A stretch of 64,000 bases of DNA. It comes from Clostridioides difficile ATCC 9689 = DSM 1296 (GTDB lineage: Bacteria; Bacillota; Clostridia; Peptostreptococcales; Peptostreptococcaceae). The position numbers and the translations under genes were made by a program. Location: positions 3,472,001-3,536,000 of the forward strand of contig NZ_CP011968.1 in NCBI RefSeq assembly GCF_001077535.1. Reading direction: 5' to 3'. A model generated the notes under the pieces. The model was not told the DNA's origin. It did not search any database and saw nothing but the letters and a program-made list of their open reading frames with translations. This document shows, piece by piece, positions 40,601 through 48,063 of this stretch. The stretch's first letter is position 1, and every line of letters starts with the position of its first letter.

Positions 40601-41127
40601 TGGTAAAATATATTTTTATTCTTAAACCAATCTTTTGTGATTACAAGTTTTGTTGAATAACAATAATCCAAGTATAATTCCTCATACTCTTTATCTGTCA
40701 TATTAGGCATTGCTGCCATTCGTCCTATTTTACATATTGGTAAACATATGTTATTCCTTTTTAAAAAACCTGAAAAATCTCTCATCATTGTAAATACATA
40801 ATCATTTGCTTGTTCTGCTGGATGCCTTTCACCAGTTTTAAATCTTTCATTTTCATACTCTTTCTTTACATGTATAATAAAATTACTTGACATATGATCA
40901 ATCATTTCTACAGTATAGCCCTTTACTTCTATTATTAATATGCCTCTATTTGGTATAACCATAGCAATATCACATTCTCTTGTCTCAATCTTAAATCTAT
41001 GTTGTCCTACATAGCAATCATCATTAATAGCTTCTTCTATCCATTCACATACCTTACCTTCAGCGCTATTTCCCTGGTATAAATCTTCATATATACGGTC
41101 CTCTTGATTAGGTTCAATCTTTCCCAT
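37648..41127 (-). CDS. NERD nuclease-domain / UvrD-type superfamily 1 helicase fusion
   Basis: The 1159-residue protein starts with a NERD domain (about 20-130) whose putative catalytic residues Asp53, Glu67 and Lys69 are in ECDIAMVIPNRGILIIEVKG. A UvrD/Rep helicase follows: Q-region and Walker A QNIVVTASAGTGKTYT (about 440), motif II FIDEFQDTDNKQIQL (about 676), motif III FVVGDEKQCIYGFRG (about 705), motif V VHKSKGLQYHTVIMPF and motif VI LYVALTRSKKFFYF (about 1127). All helicase motifs look intact. It is likely a DNA-processing nuclease-helicase, analogous to AddA but with its nuclease at the N-terminus. It is the first gene of a two-gene unit convergent to dndCDE. The ribosome site is AGGGAGGATATCAA. 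Confidence 0.88.
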   Translation of the reverse strand: MGKIEPNQEDRIYEDLYQGNSAEGKVCEWIEEAINDDCYVGQHRFKIETRECDIAMVIPNRGILIIEVKGYTVEMIDHMSSNFIIHVKKEYENERFKTGERHPAEQANDYVFTMMRDFSGFLKRNNICLPICKIGRMAAMPNMTDKEYEELYLDYCYSTKLVITKDWFKNKNIFYHRFINALNIIFNSISSEVDFDDSYYNIARRYILLGERKKYVDLCKEQLKREEELGIDFIIDNTNEEVDQLCKSNEVNDEEMELIKFSSVLQEELTESHKLSKIIPYSKLRIVKTGCEIEPLLEICCNERKEGIKQFLILVNFTRDEKEKILLEYEKRFLNKYKENELLFLFNMYFIDLSNDDTSIDNLFSNHDNIEIINGERIEEIVKIKPDNFIVQEFTPKDLLDQALWNILCIADNFTSFNFDQYIVEHSPLRQNIVVTASAGTGKTYTMVDRVSFVAHMEIIYRNSKESISDLISMITFTNNSTDEMKERLMKHFMQYFELTHNKVYMDLLEQLGRMKIKTIDSFTKYILSKFAHLLGLSNSFSLKSGKFELENILRKYINDEITKEIIDDFHNINIYEIANHILALRSFLINRKIQFDKIKHASIVGPDVGKGTIRMKNFIESVLISTNSEYDSFNCSQNFISMNELVIQLEKVKNKLIKTSCVNNTKENYEKYLFIDEFQDTDNKQIQLIRFFADYFNIALFVVGDEKQCIYGFRGAERTSFLELTCVDTNFQQRNWISCFLRKNYRTEEPLVKKINEVFSKMPNDFFPYQNKDKLVAQKGIGRIYSGCYEQFKYSENNLIELVDNCVKRMKKNNEDGQIAILTRNNYEVDQIRALFGENKEYEIKFDNGGLFYNTDAVIDFYKLVEFLMDTEDGAKRYSILETPYSDFRIKESKIKLYQAYEKMDVETFEIIRSGNNHVSLRKYYDVLYNYGKKHPNLKNSPSLKILRMIVNEIKPWEHYVPERYKTVDFNDICNQNKLIEARNEYRQNLFQLFQKLIDDNKTDYLTLNKIHQILTIGIFAMQDIDIDLPKNNFFGEKISVLCTTVHKSKGLQYHTVIMPFTMNDITESRGSTQFIYREDTNEIYMQLKEADGKCLIYESTNFDCENNKKNETIQSEELRILYVALTRSKKFFYFMVDEERFEKNNTSKKNCWAHYLM

Positions 41128-41738
41128 TTGATATCCTCCCTAGATATAAGTTTATTAAGAATTTAATATTGCATCCTTAATTGCTTATACTATTATCTTT
41201 CTAGTATAATTAATATCTTCATATTTAATTTTTACTTGATTATACTTATTTAGTAAATCTTTTTATACACATTAATTTGTATTATTTTTTATAATAAACA
41301 TATATTATTATTTAATCTTCTATACATATTTAAATTTACCACTATTATGATATATAGAATTCTATAAGTTCTAACTATGATAAGGAATATTAAAATAAGA
41401 CATCTTTAAGCATTTTGATATTAAGTTTAATATAATTTTATCTCTTCAAATATTTATTCAGGTCCTTATATAATATGTTTATTTATAAAATTAGACATAT
41501 ACTTTTAAAAACCTTTATTTTATGCTATTATTTTACTTAAAAAACAAGTACATAGATTAATATATTTACTACTTTAATATAAACATGCTATATATAACTT
41601 CTAAAATGATACTATCTAATACCCACTCTACTAATACACATTTTTTATTCCCATCTAGTAAAACCTTTTCTAACAATTTATTAATCTCTCTAATCACTTT
41701 GCAATATCCTACATAACTTATCTTTTTCTAAAATATCT
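41128..41738. other. non-coding gap upstream of the NERD-UvrD gene
   Basis: No complete gene. The promoter of the helicase pair must lie in the left part but has no clear consensus. Near 41575-41700 (minus strand) a short open piece contains REINKLLEKVLLDGNKKC and may be the frameshifted tail of the neighbouring DnaB-like relic or an unrelated remnant. Confidence 0.4.
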
Positions 41739-42299
41739 CTATGCATATGTACTTAATTGAGCAAATTGAACAACTGATATATTAAATTTTAAAGTAATAT
41801 TTTTTACTTGCTCTGATAAGTCAGCAAATTTAGTTTCTCCTATTTCTTTAGCTTCATAATCCAAAATTTGCAAATAATCAATTATTACTAAACTAGATTT
41901 AATACTCTTTATTTCTCGCTTTATCCCTGATATTGTATTTACAGAGTCATTTATATAAAGATTATTTTCTTGATTTATTATACTTAAAACTTGTATATAT
42001 TTGACTATTTCATCATCATCTAAGTTTTTATTCTTCATTTTTACAATTGATATTCCAGTTAGTGATGCTATATTTCTAAACAAAATCTGTATATTACTCA
42101 TTTCTCTACTTATAAAAAATACTTTCTTACCTTGAAGTATTACATTTCTAAGTATTTGTAAAGCTAATGCTATTTTTCCTCTTCTACTTTTAACTGCTAT
42201 TGGAGTTAGTTCACCACCATATAAACCTCCTATAATATTCTCTAGGAACTTTATTCTAGTCTTAGCACCTTCATTTATTTCATCATTTATATTATTCAA
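41739..42299 (-). CDS. truncated DnaB-like RecA-fold protein
   Basis: The 186 residues match the C-terminal ATPase part of replicative helicase DnaB: KFLENIIGGLYGGELTPIAV, KKVFFISREMSNIQI, and Walker B SLVIIDYLQIL. The P-loop reads KSRRGKIALAL, where DnaB has GKT/S, so the Thr/Ser that binds Mg is replaced by Ile. The N-terminal domain is missing and the protein ends soon after QFAQLS, short of the usual C-terminus. It is probably a phage-type remnant without helicase activity, although it could have been kept as an inhibitor or adaptor. Confidence 0.65.
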   Translation of the reverse strand: MNNINDEINEGAKTRIKFLENIIGGLYGGELTPIAVKSRRGKIALALQILRNVILQGKKVFFISREMSNIQILFRNIASLTGISIVKMKNKNLDDDEIVKYIQVLSIINQENNLYINDSVNTISGIKREIKSIKSSLVIIDYLQILDYEAKEIGETKFADLSEQVKNITLKFNISVVQFAQLSTYA

Positions 42300-42534
42300 A
42301 TGCTCTCTCTGATATAGCCGTTATACTTGAATCCTTTTTTATTAATTTCTGATTAGTTTTATTTATATCATTTTCTAACTGATATATAAGAGTATTATCA
42401 CCTTTTCTAGTTTACATTTGTAAACTTTATATTTTAATTATAATGTCCATATATGTATATACCCAATAAAAATATATTATTCTTCTGTTCTCATTTGTGT
42501 ACTTTTAGGATATACTTTATACGAGGTGATAATA

Positions 42535-43299
42535 TTGCAAATTGGAAAAAACTTAAAAAAGATAAGAAAACAAAAAGAACTAACACAGATTCAACTTGCT
42601 GAAATTAGTGACATCTCAAGAAATGCTCTAATAAATTATGAAAATGATAAAAGAATACCTAATATAGATACCTTATCAAAACTCGCTAAAGCTTTGAAAA
42701 TTGAAAAGACTATCTTTTATTTTGATATTGAAAATGAAGTAATTACTAATGAAGATGTTTTATACTTTTTACAGTCTTTATTCCCAGAAGAATACTATTC
42801 TTTTGATGAATTTTTAAATGCTATTTCAAATCTTATGGAAGATGATGATATTAGAATTACCTCAAGTTTATTGCTAGGTGCTTGGTCTGATAAAGACCAA
42901 TATTATAAACTTGGTGAAAAATTAGAACTAAATGAAAATCAAGTTTATAATTGGATACTTTCAGATTGTATATCTAATACTGAATTAGATTTTTCATTAC
43001 ATCCTGATGACATAAAAGAAATTATTAAAAATGATGTTCTTACAAAACAATCAATTGATGAATTATTAGATATTGGTCTATCAGAAGAAAATATAGAAAC
43101 AATCTATGATTACTTTAGTGACTCAACAGATAATGGAAGTAATATTCGACTAAAAAAATTAATATCTCAAAAAGAAAATATTACTATTAAAAATAATGAT
43201 TACTTTAAATTATTACAAGAAAATAACGAATTAAAGGAAAAAAATGAAAAGCTTGAAAATACACTTAAAGAAATAAAAAAACTACTAACTAAAATATAA
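42535..43299 (+). CDS. XRE-family HTH regulator with long C-terminal domain
   Basis: The TTG at 42535 lies six bases after GAGGTG, giving 254 residues. The first ~65 are a classic HTH (LTQIQLAEISDISRNALINY, ENDKRIPNIDTLSKLAKAL). A middle acidic region of unknown fold follows, and the end is a coiled coil (NELKEKNEKLENTLKEIKK). It is divergent from the DnaB-like gene and upstream of Fic and integrase genes, so a phage-repressor-like control of the island is plausible. Confidence 0.8.
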   Translation: MQIGKNLKKIRKQKELTQIQLAEISDISRNALINYENDKRIPNIDTLSKLAKALKIEKTIFYFDIENEVITNEDVLYFLQSLFPEEYYSFDEFLNAISNLMEDDDIRITSSLLLGAWSDKDQYYKLGEKLELNENQVYNWILSDCISNTELDFSLHPDDIKEIIKNDVLTKQSIDELLDIGLSEENIETIYDYFSDSTDNGSNIRLKKLISQKENITIKNNDYFKLLQENNELKEKNEKLENTLKEIKKLLTKI

Positions 43300-43355
43300 A
43301 ATAATATCAATACTATCTAAAGCAATGATAAAAAACTATGAATGGAGTTACAATT

Positions 43356-43517
43356 ATGAATAAATCATATATGCTAAAATACACATATAAATGCCCTACT
43401 AATTTATTTCATGGAGATAAAAAATATACTCTGATATACATTAAAAGAATTATGAGTAAGTTAGTATATAACATAGATAATCTAGAAAATAACTCCTTTA
43501 TATGTGTAAAAATATAA
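43356..43517 (+). pseudogene. truncated duplicate of the fic gene start
   Basis: The 53-codon frame begins MNKSYMLKYTYKCPTNLFHG and closely follows the first 50 residues of the intact Fic protein at 44132. It stops at the point where the latter reads TFPEVQTLL. No Fic motif remains. It results from duplication of an HTH-fic unit followed by deletion. Confidence 0.8.
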
Positions 43518-43552
43518 TCATTGTTTGATGATATATTTAAGGTGGAATTATA

Positions 43553-44040
43553 ATAAATAATACAATTGGAGAAAAGATTAAACAATATAGGAAATCGATA
43601 AATATGTCAAGGAATGAACTAACCAACAAGATTGGTTGTTCAGTTCATGCTATAGCTAAATATGAGCAAAATCAAAGAATACCTAGTTTAGATATGATAA
43701 GAAAAATAGCTACTGCTTTATCAATTGCTATAAATAAACTCATTGTTGAAGAAAATGATTTAGATACTTTAACAAATAATAATATTAATTTAAAAGTATT
43801 TGATAAAGAGTTGGATTTAGTAATTCACATATTAGAAAATTATGGTTATGATATAAAAACAGACTATAAAAAAAGTTTGAAATTACAGATAATGCAGATA
43901 CAATAAAACCAATTAACCTAAACTTCTCTGACTTCAAAGACTTCTCCAAAAATCTAAATTGGGTGATAAATGGTCTTGTTGAAAATTTTATACAAGAAAA
44001 CTCTAATGGTCTTATTGAAGATGAGGATGAAGAATATTAG
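43553..44040 (+). pseudogene. second XRE-family regulator, frameshifted
   Basis: From about 43553 (no AUG in a good place; AAGGTGG precedes an ATA) the frame reads NTIGEKIKQYRKSINMSRNE and a full HTH (NKIGCSVHAIAKYEQNQRIP). Near 43870-43900 a frameshift moves the ending into another frame: INLNFSDFKDFSKNLNWVIN then an acidic tail ending EDEDEEY. An internal ATG at 43604 would give only part of the HTH. I call it broken, with some doubt over programmed shifting. Confidence 0.6.
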
Positions 44041-44131
44041 TATTGCATATTTTCAAAATATAGGTTTACCTATTAACTTTTATACATTCATAGTTAATAA
44101 ATAAAAATTAGATATGAAAGGAGCTAAAATC

Positions 44132-44884
44132 ATGAATAAATCATATATACCAAAATACACACATAAATTCCCTACTAATCTACCTCATGGAGATAAAAAA
44201 TATACTTTAACATACATTAGAAGAATGATAAGTGAATTTGTATATGATATGGGTAACCTAGAAAATAACCCCTTCACATTCCCAGAAGTACAAACATTAC
44301 TTGATGGTATAACAGTAGGTGGACATAAATTAAGTGACCAAAATCAAATACTAAATATAAAATCATCATGGGATTATGTAATAAAATTAAGTAACAAAGA
44401 AAAATTATCTTTAAATAAAGATACAATTTGCTCTATACATAAAATAGTTGCAAAAGATGAAGCTCTAATCGTTGGAGATTTCAGAAATGGTAATATAGGT
44501 ATAGCTGGTACTACCCAATATGAGTGCATAGAACCCACTCTATTAAATGATTTATTTGTAAATGACATAAATATCATAAATAAAATAACTAACCCCTTAG
44601 AAAAGGCTATAATAATAAATTTATGGTTGTCCTATTGTCAATTCTTCTATGATGGCAACAAAAGAACTGCTAGACTTACCTCAAACCTAATACTTATAAG
44701 TAATGATATAGGAGTTCTATCAATACCAGCTAAACATAAACAAGAATACAACACATTAATGCTAAACTTCTATGAAACACTAGAAGGTGATGAAGTTATA
44801 AAATTCTTATTAGAGAAATGTATTACATTCTTTGATGAATATAACTATAAATCATATAAGGAGCTGTTTAAAAATGGCAACTAA
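44132..44884 (+). CDS. Fic-domain protein with altered catalytic motif
   Basis: The ATG at 44132 sits nine bases after AAAGGAG, giving 250 residues. The helical Fic fold contains the anion loop sequence YDGNKRTARLTSNLIL (about residue 172). The canonical motif is HPFx(D/E)GN(G/K)R, but here the position of the catalytic His is Gln in QFFYDGNKR. Fic enzymes transfer AMP or other nucleotides to target hydroxyls; losing the His predicts little or no such activity. The upstream HTH and truncated Fic duplicate suggest a regulator-Fic module. It overlaps the integrase start by 11 bases. Confidence 0.85.
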   Translation: MNKSYIPKYTHKFPTNLPHGDKKYTLTYIRRMISEFVYDMGNLENNPFTFPEVQTLLDGITVGGHKLSDQNQILNIKSSWDYVIKLSNKEKLSLNKDTICSIHKIVAKDEALIVGDFRNGNIGIAGTTQYECIEPTLLNDLFVNDINIINKITNPLEKAIIINLWLSYCQFFYDGNKRTARLTSNLILISNDIGVLSIPAKHKQEYNTLMLNFYETLEGDEVIKFLLEKCITFFDEYNYKSYKELFKNGN

Positions 44885-46040
44885 AATAGCTAATGGAGAA
44901 GGCTCTATCGGAAAATATAAAGATGGTTGGCGTTCCCGTATAATGATTGGTTACAATGAAGATGGGAAACCAATAAGAAAAGAATTTTATGGTAAGACTC
45001 AAAAAGAAGTTAAAGATAAATTAGATGCTTATAAAAAACAATATTATTTAAGCTCTGATATTTCAGATGATAAAATAACTTTAGAGCATTGGTTTTACAA
45101 TTGGTTATTTAAATATAGAATAAAAGATTTAAAACCTAAGTCATTTGAGAGATATGAAAGCATCTATCGCAATTATATTAAAGATACTGATTTAGTCAAT
45201 GTTAAATTAAATGACTTAAGAGTATCTCACATACAAAAATATTACAATAGATTGCTTGATTCCAATAAAAGTATACCTACTATAAGGCAAATAAACACTA
45301 AACTGAAAACCTGCTTATCAGAAGCTGAAAAACAAGGTCTTATACAACGTAATTATTGTACTATGGTAAATATACCAGTTGAGAAAAAGGAAAATAAGAT
45401 TGAAATATTGACTCTTGAACAACAAAAGAGTTTTATAAAAGCTATAGATGGACATAAATTAGAGGTATTATTTTTACTTGCTCTTGGTACTGGACTTAGA
45501 TTAGGAGAATTATTAGGACTTAAATGGTTTGACATTAATTTTAAGAATTCTAATTTAACAGTTAAAAGAACGCTTCAAAGAACATATTTTATAGATAAAA
45601 ATGGAGATAGAGAGCTTAAAGTATTAGAGCAAGAGCCAAAGACATCAAATTCTTACAGAACTGTACCTATTCCAAAGAATATCTTAAATAAATTGAAAGA
45701 ACATAAAGTAAGTCAAAATACAGATATATTAAAGGCTGGAGAATTATATAGAAATGATAATTATGTATTTTGCAATAAATTAGGTGTCCCTATAGATGAT
45801 AAAAGACCTTTAAGGAATCTAAAATCTATATTAAACAGTCTAGATATAGAGCCTATAAAGTTTCATGGTCTTAGGAAAACTTATGCGACTAGACTTTTTG
45901 AGAATAATGTCCCTCCTAAAGCTGTACAAGTTTTAATGGGTCATTATGATATATCAATAACTTTAAATATATATACTCAAGTTATGGAAGATAAGAAAGT
46001 TGAAGCTGTAGAAAAGTTAGATAAAATATTTTCATTGTAA
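44874..46040 (+). CDS. int: tyrosine-family site-specific integrase
   Basis: The ATG at 44874 after AAGGAGC gives 388 residues. An N-terminal arm-binding segment (GEGSIGKYKDGWRSRIMIGY) and a SAM-like core-binding domain (about 60-160) precede the catalytic domain. Catalytic residues are visible: Arg in TGLRLGELLG (about 205), His-x-x-Arg in HGLRKT (about 330), His in LMGHYD (about 354) and Tyr in NIYTQV (about 365). It should integrate the island at the ssrA 3' end, the copy of which lies 2 kb downstream. Its translational overlap with fic suggests shared expression. Confidence 0.93.
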   Translation: MATKIANGEGSIGKYKDGWRSRIMIGYNEDGKPIRKEFYGKTQKEVKDKLDAYKKQYYLSSDISDDKITLEHWFYNWLFKYRIKDLKPKSFERYESIYRNYIKDTDLVNVKLNDLRVSHIQKYYNRLLDSNKSIPTIRQINTKLKTCLSEAEKQGLIQRNYCTMVNIPVEKKENKIEILTLEQQKSFIKAIDGHKLEVLFLLALGTGLRLGELLGLKWFDINFKNSNLTVKRTLQRTYFIDKNGDRELKVLEQEPKTSNSYRTVPIPKNILNKLKEHKVSQNTDILKAGELYRNDNYVFCNKLGVPIDDKRPLRNLKSILNSLDIEPIKFHGLRKTYATRLFENNVPPKAVQVLMGHYDISITLNIYTQVMEDKKVEAVEKLDKIFSL

Positions 46041-46138
46041 AAATCAAACACATAAAAATACTATGATTTCATATAGTTAATTACAAAATCAAAATAATGA
46101 TACAAATTAATTTAATATTAATAAATGAGGTGATAAAA

Positions 46139-47398
46139 TTGATTGAATGCATTCCTTATCCAGGATATAGAGACCGTGATGGTTATGGTCAAATTAATTC
46201 AAATAAAGAAGGTACTTTAAGAGCTGCAAGAATAGTACTAGAAGAGAGACTACAAAGGCCAATTAGAAATGGATACCAAGCACATCATACTTGTTACAAT
46301 CGATGTTGTGTTAATCCAAGTCATATAGAAGAACGTAAAGTATCTGAAAATATTCTTGATAAATATTTCAATGATAGACCAGAAATTAATGAGATAGTTT
46401 TAACTAAAGAATCAGTATATTTAACAAAATATTTATTAAATAATATGAATAACTCTGAATTTAATTATTCAATAGAAGAAATAGCTAAATTTTTATCTAT
46501 ACCATTAGAGCTATTACTCTATATTAAAAAAGGTAGTGTATGGAATTATATTTATTTAACTAATGCAGAAAAAGTAGAGGCATTACATAAACTTGAAATT
46601 TTTTTCCCTAAAGAAGTCTGTATTGAAGCAAATTGGGGAAGTGAAAAATACTGTCCTGTAGTCCATAAAAATAACAAACAAATAAAAGCAAGTAGGTACT
46701 CTTATGACACTTATACTAATACTTCAAGTAGTGGCAAATATATTCTACACAATTGTGATAATCCATTATGTATTAGAGCAAGTCACTTAAGAACTGGCGA
46801 CCAAAAAGATAATATGAATGATAAAGTTCAGCGTAGAAGAACTAACCGAGATTATTATTTGTATAATCAAGAAATCATAAAAAAGATTGTACAATTAAGA
46901 GATGTGGAAAATTACTCATTTAGTAAAATTGGTAGGGAAATTGCTATTTTGGTGAAAAGAGATAAACCTTATGACCATAAAACAGTAATAAGTATTTATA
47001 AAAATTACAAATATACTCGTCGAGAAGAACTTAAAGAAAAACCTCCTACACAAAGAGAATTACTAAATAAACATATAGATACTCTTATTGACCTTAAACA
47101 TAATTATAATTATTCATTAAGACAAATATCACATAAATTAGGTTCTAATTTAATAGGAAAACCCTTTGATTTAAATGTGATTGGGCAAGTATATAAAGAA
47201 CATATATCAAAACAAAATTTAATACCTCCAAAAAGTTCTATAAAATTACTAGAAGAAAATATTACTGAAATATTATCTATGTTAGATTGTAACATTAGTC
47301 TTAGAGAAATAGCTAATAGATTAACTAAAAAATTGAATCCTAACAAACCTTTTCATCATAATCAAATTACTAAAGTTGTAAATAAATATAAAAAATAA
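46139..47398 (+). CDS. protein with two HNH endonuclease modules and helical repeats
   Basis: I choose the TTG at 46139, behind GAGGTGAT, giving 419 residues. The N-terminal half has two HNH_3-type modules: HHTCYNRCCVNPSHIE (about 48-63) and LHNCDNPLCIRASHL followed by DNMNDKVQRRR (about 204-240). The C-terminal half has about three repeats of an HTH-like pattern (YSFSKIGREIA; YSLRQISHKLG; ISLREIANRLT), each followed by a KPxxxxxI segment. This suggests DNA recognition by repeats plus a nuclease, as in free-standing homing endonucleases. It is the last island gene before ssrA. A defence or mobility role is open. Confidence 0.75.
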   Translation: MIECIPYPGYRDRDGYGQINSNKEGTLRAARIVLEERLQRPIRNGYQAHHTCYNRCCVNPSHIEERKVSENILDKYFNDRPEINEIVLTKESVYLTKYLLNNMNNSEFNYSIEEIAKFLSIPLELLLYIKKGSVWNYIYLTNAEKVEALHKLEIFFPKEVCIEANWGSEKYCPVVHKNNKQIKASRYSYDTYTNTSSSGKYILHNCDNPLCIRASHLRTGDQKDNMNDKVQRRRTNRDYYLYNQEIIKKIVQLRDVENYSFSKIGREIAILVKRDKPYDHKTVISIYKNYKYTRREELKEKPPTQRELLNKHIDTLIDLKHNYNYSLRQISHKLGSNLIGKPFDLNVIGQVYKEHISKQNLIPPKSSIKLLEENITEILSMLDCNISLREIANRLTKKLNPNKPFHHNQITKVVNKYKK

Positions 47399-47404
47399 CA
47401 TTTT

Positions 47405-47442
47405 AACCACTATTTTTAGAAAACGCGTGTGAAATAGTGGTT
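47405..47442 (+). terminator. terminator after the double-HNH gene
   Basis: AACCACTATTT and AAATAGTGGTT form a perfect 11-bp stem with a 16-base loop, six bases past the stop codon. TATTTAAAC follows. Confidence 0.75.
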
Positions 47443-48006
47443 TATTTAAACGTATCTACAGTTCTTTTAATTTTACAAAAATAAATATTAAATAATTAAA
47501 TTGATTTTATATCAATTCTAAAAAACAACTATCTACATACACCTTTTTACCTCTTCTCTTAAATCATTCCATCCTGTTAATCATCTGCGTTTTTATACTA
47601 ATCACATAAAATCTTTTACCAAAATTTAAAGAACCTCTTTAGAATATAGAATCAGAAGTTTTTGCTATACAATAAGAACTATGATATGCAATCATCATAA
47701 CACTTCCTTTTATTTAAGTGGTTCTATTAAATCTTCTACTATGTAACTTTTACTTTAAAAATGTAATGATTCATAACAAGGTATTTGAAATATCAGTGTT
47801 ATGTTTAAGTATTTTATAAACTTCTTCTGAGTTCATATTTAAGGCTTCTGATAAAGCTCCCTAAAGTATGTATTAAATTCCTATCCTCTCTAATGTAATG
47901 ATAAGTAAATGTTTTCATACACTCAAATGCACCCCCATATACTCTCAAAAATACCTCATTTTCTGTGGTTGGGGTACGGTTGGTGGATTTTATCTCCAAA
48001 ATAAAA
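47443..48006. other. island end, no clear gene
   Basis: A 61-codon minus-strand frame (47814-47999; STNRTPTTENEVFLRVYGG) resembles a relic near 14.68 kb (NYTSVTGNDVFEGTLGG), so it is probably an old coding end carried with each ssrA-targeting element rather than an active gene. Nothing else is recognisable. Confidence 0.45.
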
Positions 48007-48032
48007 AATACTAGTCAATAAAGACTAGTATT
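48007..48032 (-). terminator. tmRNA terminator
   Basis: AATACTAGTC and GACTAGTATT pair with a 6-base loop, 31 bases past the tmRNA 3' end. TTTTTTATTTTGG follows on the minus strand. The sequence was brought by the island and restores termination after integration. Confidence 0.85.
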
Positions 48033-48063
48033 TCCAAGTATTTCATCATTCTTTTTTCAAAAT

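Noticed and set aside
44132-44884. Classic Fic toxin with small antitoxin (FicT/FicA)
   Set aside because: No small FicA-like gene with the inhibitory SxxxE(G/N) helix adjoins it, and the catalytic His is absent.
47814-47999. 61-codon minus-strand frame beside ssrA as a gene
   Set aside because: A related relic near 14.68 kb is broken, no ribosome site is clear, and it lies within element-end sequence.
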